In this document: positions 34,111 through 42,045 of the stretch, piece by piece
How the letters are laid out: every line of letters starts with the position of its first letter
Numbering within the stretch: the stretch's first letter is position 1
Assembly: GCF_030127105.1 (NCBI RefSeq)
Contig: NZ_CP126161.1
Span: 3,038,001-3,102,000, forward strand
Length of the DNA stretch: 64,000 bases
From: Haloarcula pelagica
GTDB lineage: Archaea; Halobacteriota; Halobacteria; Halobacteriales; Haloarculaceae
Direction of reading: 5' to 3'
Program-made: the position numbers and the translations under genes
Notes under the pieces: model-generated
Told to the model about the DNA's origin: nothing
Database searches by the model: none
What the model saw: only the letters and a program-made list of their open reading frames with translations

Positions 34111-34119
34111 CTTTTATTA
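34111..34119 (+). promoter_or_regulatory. TATA box of the actin-like gene
   Basis: CTTTTATTA sits 33-41 bases before ATG 34152, in a 176-base intergenic stretch that is clearly lower in GC than its flanks. It implies a short leader of about ten bases. Confidence 0.55.
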
Positions 34120-34151
34120 CACGATGTGACGCAGGTATTTGTGAGCTACTT

Positions 34152-35195
34152 ATGGCAAAAGGCCTCGATGTCGGTACGATGAACCTTATCTCCGCACAGC
34201 AAGAAGGAAACGAGACGGTCTTCGTCCAGCAGCGAAACTCGTTCGTCGAGATCGAGTACAGCGACATGGCAGAGCAGATGCTCTCCCGCTCGGACGTACT
34301 CCACATCCGCAAGGACGACGATGTCTACGTCCTGGGTGACGACGCCCTGAACTTCGCGAACATCTTCAACCAGGAGACACGCCGCCCGATGTCACAGGGG
34401 ATTCTCTCCTCCGACGAGAAGTCCGCGATCCCGATGATGAAACTCATCATCGAACAGGTCGTTGGCTCGCCGGAGTATCCCAACGAGAAACTGTTCTTCT
34501 CCTCGCCGGCCGACCCGATGGACTCGGACCTGTCGACGCTCTACCACCAGAAGACCATCGAGTCGTTCCTCAACGACATGGGGTACGACGCCGAACCGAT
34601 CAACGAGGGGATGTCGGTCATCTACTCCGATCTCGCCGACAACGACTTCACCGGACTGGGTATCAGCTTCGGTGCCGGGATGACCAACGTCTGTCTCTCG
34701 TACTACGCCGTGCCCGTCATGAAGTTCTCTGTCGCCCGCGGCGGGGACTGGGTCGACGAGCAGGCCGCACAGGCCACCGGCACGCAGGTCGACAAGGTCA
34801 CCTCGATCAAGGAAGACGACTTCGAACTCGACTTCGAGACCGATGTCGGCGGTGTCGAAGGCGCCCTCTCGATCTACTACGAGAACCTGCTCGATTACGT
34901 CATCGACCGTATCCAGGAGGAAGTCGACGAGGAAGACATCGAGGAAGGCCTGGACGTTCCGGTCGTCGTCACCGGCGGGACCTCCTCGCCGAACGGCTTC
35001 ACGAAACTGTTCCGCCAGCACCTCGACGACGCCGACATCCCGTTCTCGATCAGCGAGGTCCGCCACGCCGACGAACCGATGTACAGCGTCTCCCGCGGTG
35101 CGCTGGTCGCGGCCCGCTCGGACGAGGAGGAGCAGCGTGATTCGGGCAACAGCGGTCACGACGAAGAGGAAGTCGAAGCGCAGTCCGACGACTGA
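34152..35195 (+). CDS. Actin-like ATPase, salactin/volactin family
   Basis: A 347-residue protein with actin-fold landmarks: N-terminal phosphate-1 loop [12 protein letters not shown] (about residues 4-15), a mid-protein [18 protein letters not shown] (phosphate-2, about 173-190) and [17 protein letters not shown] (adenosine motif, about 274-290). The haloarchaeal actins salactin and volactin are filament-forming cytoskeletal proteins linked to cell shape or chromosome partitioning; this protein reads like that group more than bacterial MreB. A charged tail of about 25 residues is extra. It is monocistronic. Actin-superfamily membership is strong; naming salactin or volactin is from memory of family features. 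Confidence 0.8.
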   Translation: MAKGLDVGTMNLISAQQEGNETVFVQQRNSFVEIEYSDMAEQMLSRSDVLHIRKDDDVYVLGDDALNFANIFNQETRRPMSQGILSSDEKSAIPMMKLIIEQVVGSPEYPNEKLFFSSPADPMDSDLSTLYHQKTIESFLNDMGYDAEPINEGMSVIYSDLADNDFTGLGISFGAGMTNVCLSYYAVPVMKFSVARGGDWVDEQAAQATGTQVDKVTSIKEDDFELDFETDVGGVEGALSIYYENLLDYVIDRIQEEVDEEDIEEGLDVPVVVTGGTSSPNGFTKLFRQHLDDADIPFSISEVRHADEPMYSVSRGALVAARSDEEEQRDSGNSGHDEEEVEAQSDD

Positions 35196-35280
35196 CGGGG
35201 TTCGAGGCCCGCTCGCATCCAGGTGGCCGTCGCCGCGTAGCACTCCCGTTTTACCGGCCTCTCGCTGTCGGAGACCGTAG

Positions 35281-35661
35281 TCAGTCACCCGCGTCGGCAG
35301 ACGCCGGCTCTCTGTTCCTGTCGGTCTCGTCGTCGGGTGAGTCGTCGTCGGTCGCCGCCCGCTCGGGTGACGGATCGTCGTCCGAGTCAGCACGCTCGTC
35401 GGCTTCGGTGTCCGGTCCGCTTTCGGATTCGTCGTCGGTCACCGTCGAAAACACGTCAGTATCGGTGATCTCCGTGACCCGTTTGACCGTCTGTTGCTGC
35501 CCGTTGAACCGGTCCAGCGCGTCGTCCCAGGACTCGCGCTTCCGATCTTCGCTCTTGTGGTCGACGGGAACTCCCAGGTAGGCACAGCTCCCACACGCCG
35601 CTGTCTCCGAATCGCCGAGTCGATAGGATTCGAGCGGGTCCCCGCACCGTGGACAGTCCAT
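35281..35661 (-). CDS. Zinc-ribbon protein with disordered acidic tail
   Basis: A 126-residue protein: CPRCGDPLESY and AACGSCAYLGVPVDHKSE form a ribbon, then RESWDDALDRFNG, then about 55 residues of Asp/Glu/Ser-rich tail. Function unknown. The start (35661) is close to a plausible minus-strand promoter. Confidence 0.7.
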   Translation of the reverse strand: MDCPRCGDPLESYRLGDSETAACGSCAYLGVPVDHKSEDRKRESWDDALDRFNGQQQTVKRVTEITDTDVFSTVTDDESESGPDTEADERADSDDDPSPERAATDDDSPDDETDRNREPASADAGD

Positions 35662-35721
35662 ACGCGACGGGTTTGCGGCCCGCCGGCTTAATTCTAGCGC
35701 CGCCGGCGGCTGAACGATCGG

Positions 35722-36483
35722 TTACTCAGACTGCTCTTCGTCTTCGGGCTCCGAAGCGGCCAGATCCGCTGCTTCGATGTGTGTCGCCTTCTCGTCGTCG
35801 GTCAGTTCGTGGAAGGTCTCGGTCTCAGTGTCGATCGTCGCGACCCCGATCCCTTCCGGCGAGATGCCGTCCTCGGCGACCGAGGCCAGTGCTTCGAGCG
35901 CGAGATCGACGCCGGCGTCCAGTGTCATCCCTTCGTCGTAGTGTTCTTCCAGGTAGTCCCGGATGTCGCCCCGATCGGCCCCGACTGCGAGGGCCTTCCA
36001 CTCGTAGGGTGTGCCCGACGGATCGGTCTCGTAGAGGCGCGGTTCGCCGTCGACGATCCCGCCGATGATGAGCGCGACGCCGAACGGTCGGGCGCCGCCG
36101 ACCTGCGTGTACTGCTGGATGTAGTCGGTGATCTCTTTCGTGAGCGTCTCGACACCGACCGGCTCGCCGTACCGGAGCTGGTTGACCTGGGCCTGTCGGC
36201 GGGCGAAGTCGATCAGCTGTCGGGCGTCGGCCACGTGGCCGGCAGAGGCGATCCCGATGTGGTCGTCGGCCTTGTGGATCTTCTCGACGGAGGAGCGCTC
36301 CATCAGCGGCGAGCGGATCCGTTTGTCGACGGCGAGGACGACGCCACCGGCCGTTCGGACGCCGATGCTCGCGGTCCCGCGCTTGACGGCTTCGCGTGCG
36401 TACTCGACCTGATAGAGGCGGCCGTCAGGGGAGAAGATGGTGATTCCGCGGTCGTACGCCTGCTGTTGGTTTTGTCCCTGCAT
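35722..36483 (-). CDS. psmA: Proteasome alpha subunit
   Basis: A 253-residue 20S proteasome outer-ring subunit. The conserved N-terminal gate helix region YDRGITIFSPDGRLYQVEYAREAVKRGT is present, followed by GVVLAVDKRIRSPLMERSSVEKI, HIGIASAGHVADARQLIDFAR and RPFGVALIIGG. It lacks the catalytic N-terminal Thr of beta subunits, as expected. An acidic tail ends the protein. Two bases separate it from rnp2 upstream, so they are co-transcribed. Confidence 0.96.
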   Translation of the reverse strand: MQGQNQQQAYDRGITIFSPDGRLYQVEYAREAVKRGTASIGVRTAGGVVLAVDKRIRSPLMERSSVEKIHKADDHIGIASAGHVADARQLIDFARRQAQVNQLRYGEPVGVETLTKEITDYIQQYTQVGGARPFGVALIIGGIVDGEPRLYETDPSGTPYEWKALAVGADRGDIRDYLEEHYDEGMTLDAGVDLALEALASVAEDGISPEGIGVATIDTETETFHELTDDEKATHIEAADLAASEPEDEEQSE

Positions 36484-36485
36484 AG

Positions 36486-36965
36486 TTATTGGAGATCGAG
36501 TTCGGTCGCCCCCGCGAACGCGTGGTTCGTCCGGACATCGACGCGACGACCCCGCACGACTGCGTCCCGTGTCACGTCCTCGAACACGACCTGTCTCTGG
36601 CCGGATGGTTCCGCCGGCCCGCGTATATACTTTTCTTCACAAGCACGCATCGTGCCGCTGGTTCCGCGGACCCGGATGCCGACCTGTGCCCCGTCGATGT
36701 CGCCGAGCGCGGCCAGTGCGGCCCGTGCCTCGTCGACCTGGGCTCGACGGACGCGGACGATCGCGTGGCCCGCCCCGTCACCGAACGCGAACTCGACGAC
36801 GTTCATGTCGGCCGCCGCGCTGCCGACATCTCCCAGGAGGTTCTGTGCGGCGTACCACACCGAGCGCTGGAAGGATCGGCGGTCGATCTCGGCGTCCGGC
36901 CAGCTCTCGATGCCGACGGCCAGATAGCGCCAGCGCGGGCGCAGGTGCTTCGGGAGGTGTTTCAT
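36486..36965 (-). CDS. rnp2: RNase P protein component 2 (Rpp14/Pop5)
   Basis: A 159-residue protein with LRPRWRYLAVGIESW at the N-terminus, FQRSVWYAAQNLLGDVGSA and GHAIVRVRRAQVDEARAALAAL, matching Pop5/Rpp14. With Rnp3 it forms the archaeal RNase P protein pair that activates the RNA for tRNA 5' maturation. It sits between psmA and the membrane protein at 37050. Confidence 0.9.
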   Translation of the reverse strand: MKHLPKHLRPRWRYLAVGIESWPDAEIDRRSFQRSVWYAAQNLLGDVGSAAADMNVVEFAFGDGAGHAIVRVRRAQVDEARAALAALGDIDGAQVGIRVRGTSGTMRACEEKYIRGPAEPSGQRQVVFEDVTRDAVVRGRRVDVRTNHAFAGATELDLQ

Positions 36966-37049
36966 CGGCTGTCACCCGCCGAACGGCCGTGTCCGTCACG
37001 CATACGCGACACTGAGGGCAGCGCCCACAAGAACACGTCGGTGTCGCCG

Positions 37050-37484
37050 TTACGGGAGGCCGACGGTCTGGGAGTTCTCCGTGTCGTCGATATCGGGCCG
37101 TGCGTCCTCGATCGCCGAGCGGCTGGAGAACAGGTAGCCGGCGATCAGGAGGTTCAGGACCGCCTCGACGACGAACAGCAGATCGTTCGTCAGTAACGTC
37201 CACCCGATCGACAGGATCCCCAGCAGGACGAGACCGCCCCCGCCGAGCCCTCGCCCCCAGTTCCCGTTGACGAACAGTCCGTACGTCGCGACCGCGAGGA
37301 CACCCCCCAGCGCGATGCTGAGGCCGGCGAAGACGAGCGTCAACAGCAGCGGATCGCTGTTCCCGGTGAGGAACCCGTGATACCCCATGGTTCCGTGCAC
37401 CAGGTGTCGGCTCCCCTCTAGTGTCATGAATCCCCCTGCGACCGTCACCCCGAACGGTCGGCTCACCCTTTGCACCATAGACAC
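37050..37484 (-). CDS. Membrane protein with four TM helices between rnp2 and rnp3
   Basis: A 144-residue protein with hydrophobic segments at about 10-28, 44-66, 74-98 and 104-122, then an acidic tail (EDARPDIDDTENSQ). It is not related to RNase P or the proteasome, yet lies on the same strand between their genes, interrupting the usual rnp3-rnp2 adjacency, with about 85 bases on each side. The 37485-37572 stretch is AT-richer and probably carries its promoter (gataaaatattttcgc). Confidence 0.65.
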   Translation of the reverse strand: MSMVQRVSRPFGVTVAGGFMTLEGSRHLVHGTMGYHGFLTGNSDPLLLTLVFAGLSIALGGVLAVATYGLFVNGNWGRGLGGGGLVLLGILSIGWTLLTNDLLFVVEAVLNLLIAGYLFSSRSAIEDARPDIDDTENSQTVGLP

Positions 37485-37572
37485 GTCTTTTCAACACAGC
37501 GATAAAATATTTTCGCCTATCGTCCGGAATTTATCGCAGCGAGGGTCGGATCGCCCGTTTCCCGTCCGGCGC

Positions 37573-38268
37573 TCACTCCTCGTCGATACTGACGCCCGGT
37601 TCGACGAACCCCTCGGAGCGGCGCTCGCGGTTCCGTTCGACGAGGTGCCCCCACTCGGCGAGCCCCGTCCGTACTTCCTCCGCCTCGAAACCGATCCGTT
37701 CGCCGAGCGCGGCGAGATCACGCGGCGCCCGTAGTTCGAGGTGTGTCGCGGGGTCGACCGAGACGACGTAGGGGGTGCCCGCGTCGACGACGAGATCACG
37801 GAGCTTCCGCAGTCCTTGGATGGCGCGGACACGGCTCCCGCCGGACTGCTGGACGATCGCCCCCAGCGAGAACTCGACTCTGACGCCGTTGTCGGCGGCG
37901 GCCTTCGCCAGGACGTGGTTGAAATCACCGCTCCCACACATCGGGTGGGCCAACACGTCGACGGCGGCCTGTTCGACGGCAAAGCGGTTCATCGCGGTGC
38001 TCCCGCCGTGGACGGCGACGATCGTTCGGTCCGGCCGGTAGTTCCCGAGAAATCCGCTGGCCCGCGAGGGGTCGTCGGCGCGAATCTCGATCCCGGTCGC
38101 CACGTCGACGCCGTACTCCTCGGCGATCCGATCGCGGTCGTAGGCGGCCTGACTGTCGCCGTGGTTGCGGACGACGATGCCGTCGTAGCCGTATTCGCCT
38201 GCTGTCAGCGCCTGCCGGGCGACCGTGCTCTCGCCGTCCGGGCGGGCGTGGACGGCCTCGTACATCAC
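37573..38268 (-). CDS. rnp3: RNase P protein component 3 (Rpp30/RNase P p30)
   Basis: A 231-residue TIM-barrel RNase P protein: MYEAVHARPDG, GYDGIVVRNHGD, TIVAVHGGSTAMNRFAVEQAAVDVLAHPM, VRVEFSLGAIVQQSGGSRVRAIQGL, TPYVVSVDPATHLELRAPRDLAALG. It pairs with Rnp2. It overlaps the upstream COG1325 gene by four bases (ATGA), so translation is coupled. Two adjacent ATGs (38268, 38265) are possible starts. Confidence 0.92.
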   Translation of the reverse strand: MMYEAVHARPDGESTVARQALTAGEYGYDGIVVRNHGDSQAAYDRDRIAEEYGVDVATGIEIRADDPSRASGFLGNYRPDRTIVAVHGGSTAMNRFAVEQAAVDVLAHPMCGSGDFNHVLAKAAADNGVRVEFSLGAIVQQSGGSRVRAIQGLRKLRDLVVDAGTPYVVSVDPATHLELRAPRDLAALGERIGFEAEEVRTGLAEWGHLVERNRERRSEGFVEPGVSIDEE

Positions 38269-38690
38269 AACTCCTCTAGCAGTTCACGGGCGTTGGCGAC
38301 GGCGTGTTCCCGCTTTGCCGGGTAGGCTTCCACTTTCGCCCGGAGCGTGATCCCGTCACCGCGGGCGACATCGCCACGGAACGCCGCCTGCTTGTCGAAC
38401 GTGAGGAAGAACGAACAGTTGTCGTCGACACGGTCGTCCAGTTCCGCTTTCACCGTCTCGATGTCCGAAAGCGTGGCGACCTGTGAGAGGACGTGTCGGA
38501 TCTCGTCGGCGTTCTCGACGCGCGCCGAGAGGACGACGATCCGGTCGCCGTAGTGGCCCTCGCTGTCGGCCCGTTCGATCGGGTACTCCCCCGGGAGGAA
38601 GGTCCGGAGCGCCTGCTCGACCCGCCGGTCGTCCTCGGTCGCGTAACAGAAGGTGCGGAGGTCGACGTAGTGGAACGGAACCGACGACAT
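38265..38690 (-). CDS. Predicted RNA-binding exosome-linked protein (COG1325)
   Basis: A 141-residue protein with YVDLRTFCYATEDDRRVEQALRTFLPG, GHYGDRIVVLSARVENADEIRHVLSQVATL and CSFFLTFDKQAAFRGDVARGDGITLRAKVEAYPAKRE, the COG1325 pattern (a double-domain RNA-binding protein encoded next to exosome or RNase P genes in archaea). Its role in RNA processing is inferred from context. Confidence 0.85.
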   Translation of the reverse strand: MSSVPFHYVDLRTFCYATEDDRRVEQALRTFLPGEYPIERADSEGHYGDRIVVLSARVENADEIRHVLSQVATLSDIETVKAELDDRVDDNCSFFLTFDKQAAFRGDVARGDGITLRAKVEAYPAKREHAVANARELLEEL

Positions 38691-38696
38691 CGGGCC

Positions 38697-38876
38697 TTAC
38701 TCCGCCGCTTCGAGGTTGTCTTCGGGGACACCCTGCTCCTGGCCGTCCTCGAACGAGACGGTGTAGTTCGCGTCACCGAACATGGTCTCGACGACCTGCG
38801 TGACGGTCCCTTCCTGGCCGTCGTACTCACTGTGCTCGTCGTGCAGAATCACGGTATCGTCTTCTTCGAATGCCAT
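38697..38876 (-). CDS. Small beta-barrel (tudor/SH3-like) protein
   Basis: A 59-residue acidic protein (MAFEEDDTVILHDEHSEYDGQEGTVTQVVETMFGDANYTVSFEDGQE), whose strand-loop pattern resembles KOW/tudor-like barrels. It lies six bases upstream of the COG1325 gene in the same direction. Start 38876 is preferred; an earlier in-frame codon adds a basic extension. Function unknown. Confidence 0.65.
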   Translation of the reverse strand: MAFEEDDTVILHDEHSEYDGQEGTVTQVVETMFGDANYTVSFEDGQEQGVPEDNLEAAE

Positions 38877-38938
38877 GCGCGGCGGTACTCGGTGACTGCT
38901 CAAAAAGGGACTGATTCGCGCCGACCGGGGTGTCGAAG

Positions 38939-39040
38939 ACTTATAGGGACCTCCGCCGTACTGGCTCGCATGACCCGCTCTTCGCTCCCTCTCGGACAGT
39001 CGTTGGGACCGCCACGCCAGCCTCTACGTGACGGCCACTG
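38939..39040 (+). promoter_or_regulatory. TATA box and 23-codon leaderless ORF overlapping the Nudix start
   Basis: ACTTATAG at 38939-38946 is a TATA-like box. ATG 38970 lies about 28 bases downstream, where a leaderless transcript would begin. It opens a 23-codon ORF (MTRSSLPLGQ...) whose TGA at 39039-39041 overlaps the ATG of the Nudix gene (TGATG). The Nudix gene itself has no SD, so coupling through this ORF is a reasonable idea. Confidence 0.45.
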
Positions 39041-39598
39041 ATGACCGTCGACAACCTCTGGTATCTCGCCGACGTGGCCAGCCAGGAGGCCGAACAGACC
39101 TATCATCGCCTCCTCGAGGAGTACGACCCGGCCGTCGAGTTCAGCCGACACCGCCGCGTGCCCAGACCGCGGTTCCGGACAGTCGCGGAGGCGGCCCGCG
39201 ACCACGGCGCACCCTACGGGGCACACACCCTCGCCTACCGGCCCGACGGCGACCTGCTGTTGGTCCGTCACGAGGGCGTCGACAAGTGGGTCCTCCCGGG
39301 CGGGGAACTCGACGGCAGCGAGTCGTTCCGCGAGGCTGCGTTGCGGGAACTGTCCGAGGAAGGCGGTATCGAGGGCACGATCGAGGGGCTCGGACTCCTC
39401 GGTCGGGTCGAGTTCTACCACGACGGGAACATGGCCTGGGGCGTCCTCCCCGTCTTCGAGACCCGCGCGGAGACGACCACGCCACACGTCGACGACCCCG
39501 ACGAGGAGATCAGCGACGCACAGTGGTTCAGCGACCTCCCGCAGGACACCCGCGACCGTGACGAGATCCAGCGGTGGCGTGACCGGCGGTTCCGCTGA
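39041..39598 (+). CDS. Nudix hydrolase
   Basis: A 185-residue protein with the Nudix box at about residues 87-110 (GGELDGSESFREAALRELSE then EGGI), matching GX5EX7REUXEEXGU. A preceding PYGAHTLAYRPDGDLLLVRH strand and a FRTVAEAARDHG helix complete the fold. It likely hydrolyses a nucleoside-diphosphate-linked substrate; the N-terminal 60 residues (WYLADVASQEAEQTYHRLLEEY) are an extra helical extension. Substrate unknown. Confidence 0.85.
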   Translation: MTVDNLWYLADVASQEAEQTYHRLLEEYDPAVEFSRHRRVPRPRFRTVAEAARDHGAPYGAHTLAYRPDGDLLLVRHEGVDKWVLPGGELDGSESFREAALRELSEEGGIEGTIEGLGLLGRVEFYHDGNMAWGVLPVFETRAETTTPHVDDPDEEISDAQWFSDLPQDTRDRDEIQRWRDRRFR

Positions 39599-39634
39599 CC
39601 CGGCGTCTCGGGACCGCCGCTGTCGCTGCTCGCT

Positions 39635-40459
39635 CTACTCCGGCCCGAACGACTGCCCCTCGCGGGCATCGGCGTCCAGTCGCCGGACCGTCGCTCTGGC
39701 GTTGCTGGCGTCGTAGCCGAACAGCACCGTCTCGGCGTACTCGCCGGCGACCTCCGCCGCCTTGCTCAGGTCGTCGATGTCCACGTCGACCGCGTACAAC
39801 TCGACACTGAACGGCGTGTCGAGTTCGTCGCGAAAGCCCTTCGCGAGGATCTCCAGCCAGTAGGTCGTCGAGTAGGCCATATCGTAGATCGGGACGACGA
39901 ACTCGTCGACGAACTCGTCGACGGCGTCCGTATCGACGCCGCTGCGGGCTTCGAGGTGGCCCGGGTACGGGTCGGGATACAGCGTGAGATAGAGGTCACC
40001 GGGGACCCGCTCGCGGGCGTCGGCGACGAACTCGGTGATGACGTTCGTCCGCCAGGCCGACCAGTCCTCGAACTCGCTCTCGGCGAACGTCCGCTCGCAA
40101 CGCTCGCAGTGGCAGTACTCCTCCCGCGGGAAGCCAACGTCGTCGAGGCGAACGTCGCCGTTTACCTCGGCGGCGTCGGCGACGATGTCGAGTAGGCCGT
40201 CCCGGTAGCGCTCGTGGGTCGGACAGACGTAGGTCCAGTCGAAGTACGGTTCGTTCCGGGTCGCCGCGGTCCCCTCGTCGTCGAACGCGAGCAGTTCCTC
40301 CTCGCCCTCGACAGCGTTGTCCCCGAAACACGATACCATGTTGACAGCGCCGGCGATGGGCTCTGCGGCCCGACCGGTGACATCTTTGACCTCGTAGAAG
40401 GCGCGGTCGAACTCCGACCACTCGGTCTCGTCTTCGTTGCGCGTGACGACGCCGTACAT
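39635..40459 (-). CDS. Uncharacterised protein with CHCERC motif, possibly a TIM-barrel hydrolase-like fold
   Basis: A 274-residue protein. Recognisable pieces are HERYRDGLLDIVADAAEV, REEYCHCERCERTFAES (C-x-C-x2-C), LYLTLYPDPYPGHL and VVPIYDMAYSTTYWLEILAKGF. The CxCxxCxxxF signature followed by LTLYPDPY and VPIYDMAY resembles TIM-barrel glycosidase-like proteins that share a cysteine loop, but I cannot assign a family. It stands alone, convergent with the Nudix gene. Confidence 0.6.
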   Translation of the reverse strand: MYGVVTRNEDETEWSEFDRAFYEVKDVTGRAAEPIAGAVNMVSCFGDNAVEGEEELLAFDDEGTAATRNEPYFDWTYVCPTHERYRDGLLDIVADAAEVNGDVRLDDVGFPREEYCHCERCERTFAESEFEDWSAWRTNVITEFVADARERVPGDLYLTLYPDPYPGHLEARSGVDTDAVDEFVDEFVVPIYDMAYSTTYWLEILAKGFRDELDTPFSVELYAVDVDIDDLSKAAEVAGEYAETVLFGYDASNARATVRRLDADAREGQSFGPE

Positions 40460-40528
40460 GCCGTCGAGTAGGACACTCGTCCCGGTAAGGGTTCGGAAAC
40501 GTGGTTCGCTGGCTGTCCCGCTGTGCCC

Positions 40529-40603
40529 TCAGCGACGGTAGACGTACGCGAGGGCGATGGCTCCGACGAGGGCGACGACTGCGAGTGTTTTCTTCGACAT
40601 CAT
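40529..40603 (-). CDS. Very small single-TM protein (24 residues)
   Basis: The minus strand reads MMSKKTLAVVALVGAIALAY and then VYRR before a TGA. It is a basic N-terminus, one hydrophobic helix and a basic end, an arrangement expected of a micro membrane protein. It lies between two same-strand genes, 69 bases after the 39635 gene's start and 47 bases before the MobB-MoaE stop. A gagtgtacaatatat-like promoter is not obvious; the upstream segment gatataaag (40621-40629) is AT-rich. Confidence 0.45.
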   Translation of the reverse strand: MMSKKTLAVVALVGAIALAYVYRR

Positions 40604-40650
40604 TTCTACGTCTACAGCCAGATATAAAGAACTGTCGGGAGAGTGTACTG

Positions 40651-41478
40651 TTACCGCTCGTGGGCCCAGAACTCGTCCTCGACGGTGACTTCCTTCTTGA
40701 ACAGCGGGACTTCCTCCTTGAGACGGTTGATACCGTCCTCGACGGCCCGGAACGCTTCGCCGCGGTGGCCCGCCAGCACGACGACGAAGACGATGTCCTC
40801 ACCGGCCTCGACGACGCCGGTCTTGTGGTGGAGGGCGACGGCGTAGACGCCGTCACGCGATTCGAGGGACTGTCGCAGCTGTGCCATCCGGTCGGCGGCG
40901 ACCTCGTCGTAGCGCTCGAACTCCAGGAACTCCGTCGGCGGGTCGTCGGGGCCGTCTCGCGCTCGGACCCGGCCGGTGAAGGTCGCGATGGCACCGGCGC
41001 GGTCCTCGTCGGCCGAGGCCTTCACCCGCTGGACCAGCGTCTCCAGGGTGACGTACGGGTCCCGCCCGCGCATCGCGTCGACGACGGCGTCGAGGTCGGC
41101 CTCGCTGCCGCTGTCGGCCCGGTGAACGACCGGATCGGCCGCGTCTCGATCGCCCAGGACGACCTTCGGGATCGCGGCGTCGCTGTACCCCTCGACGAGC
41201 GCGTAGTCGTACTCCGGAGCGAGCGCGTCGAGTGTCGCCGGCAGCGACCGGTCCTCGCCGGTGGCGAACCACTCCCCGTCGTCGGTCAGCGCCACCGTCT
41301 CGCTCGCCCCGGCGGCTCGGTGGCGGGCGGTGTCTTTCCCCTCGGTGTCCACGTCGGGCGGATGGGTGCAGTGTTTGACAGTCGCCACTGATCCCCGTTC
41401 CGAGAGGTGCTCGGTCAACCGCTCGACGAGGGTGGTCTTCCCGGCGTCGGAGTGACCAACGATTCCCAGGACTTGCAT
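40651..41478 (-). CDS. MobB-MoaE fusion: Moco guanylyl transfer accessory GTPase and molybdopterin synthase large subunit
   Basis: A 275-residue two-domain protein. Residues ~1-115 are MobB-like, with P-loop GHSDAGKTTLVERL and VEGYSD. Residues ~140-275 are MoaE: TFTGRVRA, LEFERYDEVAADRM, HKTGVVEAGEDIVFVVVLAGHRGEAF and the lysine-rich INRLKEEVPLFKKEV, which contains the catalytic lysines. MoaE with MoaD inserts dithiolene sulfurs into cPMP; MobB aids Mo-MGD formation. The fusion places an early and a late Moco step in one polypeptide. It is first in a Moco group with moaC and moaB upstream. Confidence 0.9.
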   Translation of the reverse strand: MQVLGIVGHSDAGKTTLVERLTEHLSERGSVATVKHCTHPPDVDTEGKDTARHRAAGASETVALTDDGEWFATGEDRSLPATLDALAPEYDYALVEGYSDAAIPKVVLGDRDAADPVVHRADSGSEADLDAVVDAMRGRDPYVTLETLVQRVKASADEDRAGAIATFTGRVRARDGPDDPPTEFLEFERYDEVAADRMAQLRQSLESRDGVYAVALHHKTGVVEAGEDIVFVVVLAGHRGEAFRAVEDGINRLKEEVPLFKKEVTVEDEFWAHER

Positions 41479-41523
41479 GCGACCGTCTACCGGTCGGGCA
41501 CGGGTATGTGTTTCCGAACGCGG

Positions 41524-42000
41524 TCAGGGGCGTTCGACGGACTTCTCGACGACTTCGACCCCCTCGATTCCGGTTCCGGGGTACTGCCCGTCGGCGTCTT
41601 TCTCGCTCGCTTTCACCATGTCCCAGACGACGTTGAGGCCGGTCGTCACACCCTCCAGCGCCTCCATCTCGCAGCCGGTCTTCCCGACCGTCTCGACGGC
41701 GACGGTGAGTTCCACCCGGCCGTCCGCGACCTCGAACGCTGTTTCGACGTTCGTGATCGGGATCTGGTGGCACATCGGGATCGTCTCCCAGGTGTGTTTG
41801 ACCGCCTGGATCGCGCCGATCCGGGCCGTCGTCAACACGTCGCCTTTCTCCACGTCGTCGGCCTCGATCGCCGCGAGCGTGTCGTCGGTCAACCGGATCT
41901 CGCCCCGGGCGACGGCTCGGCGCTTGCTGTCTGCTTTCTCCCCGACATCGACCATCTGGGCGTCACCGTCCTCGTCGACGTGTGTGAACTCCTCACTCAT
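41524..42000 (-). CDS. moaC: Cyclic pyranopterin monophosphate synthase MoaC
   Basis: A 158-residue enzyme with MVDVGEKADSKRRAVARGEI, IPMCHQIPIT (the CH motif), GCEMEALEGV and VWDMVKASEK, all MoaC landmarks. It converts the MoaA product into cPMP, the first Moco intermediate. Start 42000 is preferred over one nine codons earlier. It lies 45 bases from both neighbouring Moco genes on the same strand. Confidence 0.94.
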   Translation of the reverse strand: MSEEFTHVDEDGDAQMVDVGEKADSKRRAVARGEIRLTDDTLAAIEADDVEKGDVLTTARIGAIQAVKHTWETIPMCHQIPITNVETAFEVADGRVELTVAVETVGKTGCEMEALEGVTTGLNVVWDMVKASEKDADGQYPGTGIEGVEVVEKSVERP

Positions 42001-42045
42001 GCCCGCTGGTAGCGCCACCGGCCCCAAAACCGTGCGGGTCTGGCC

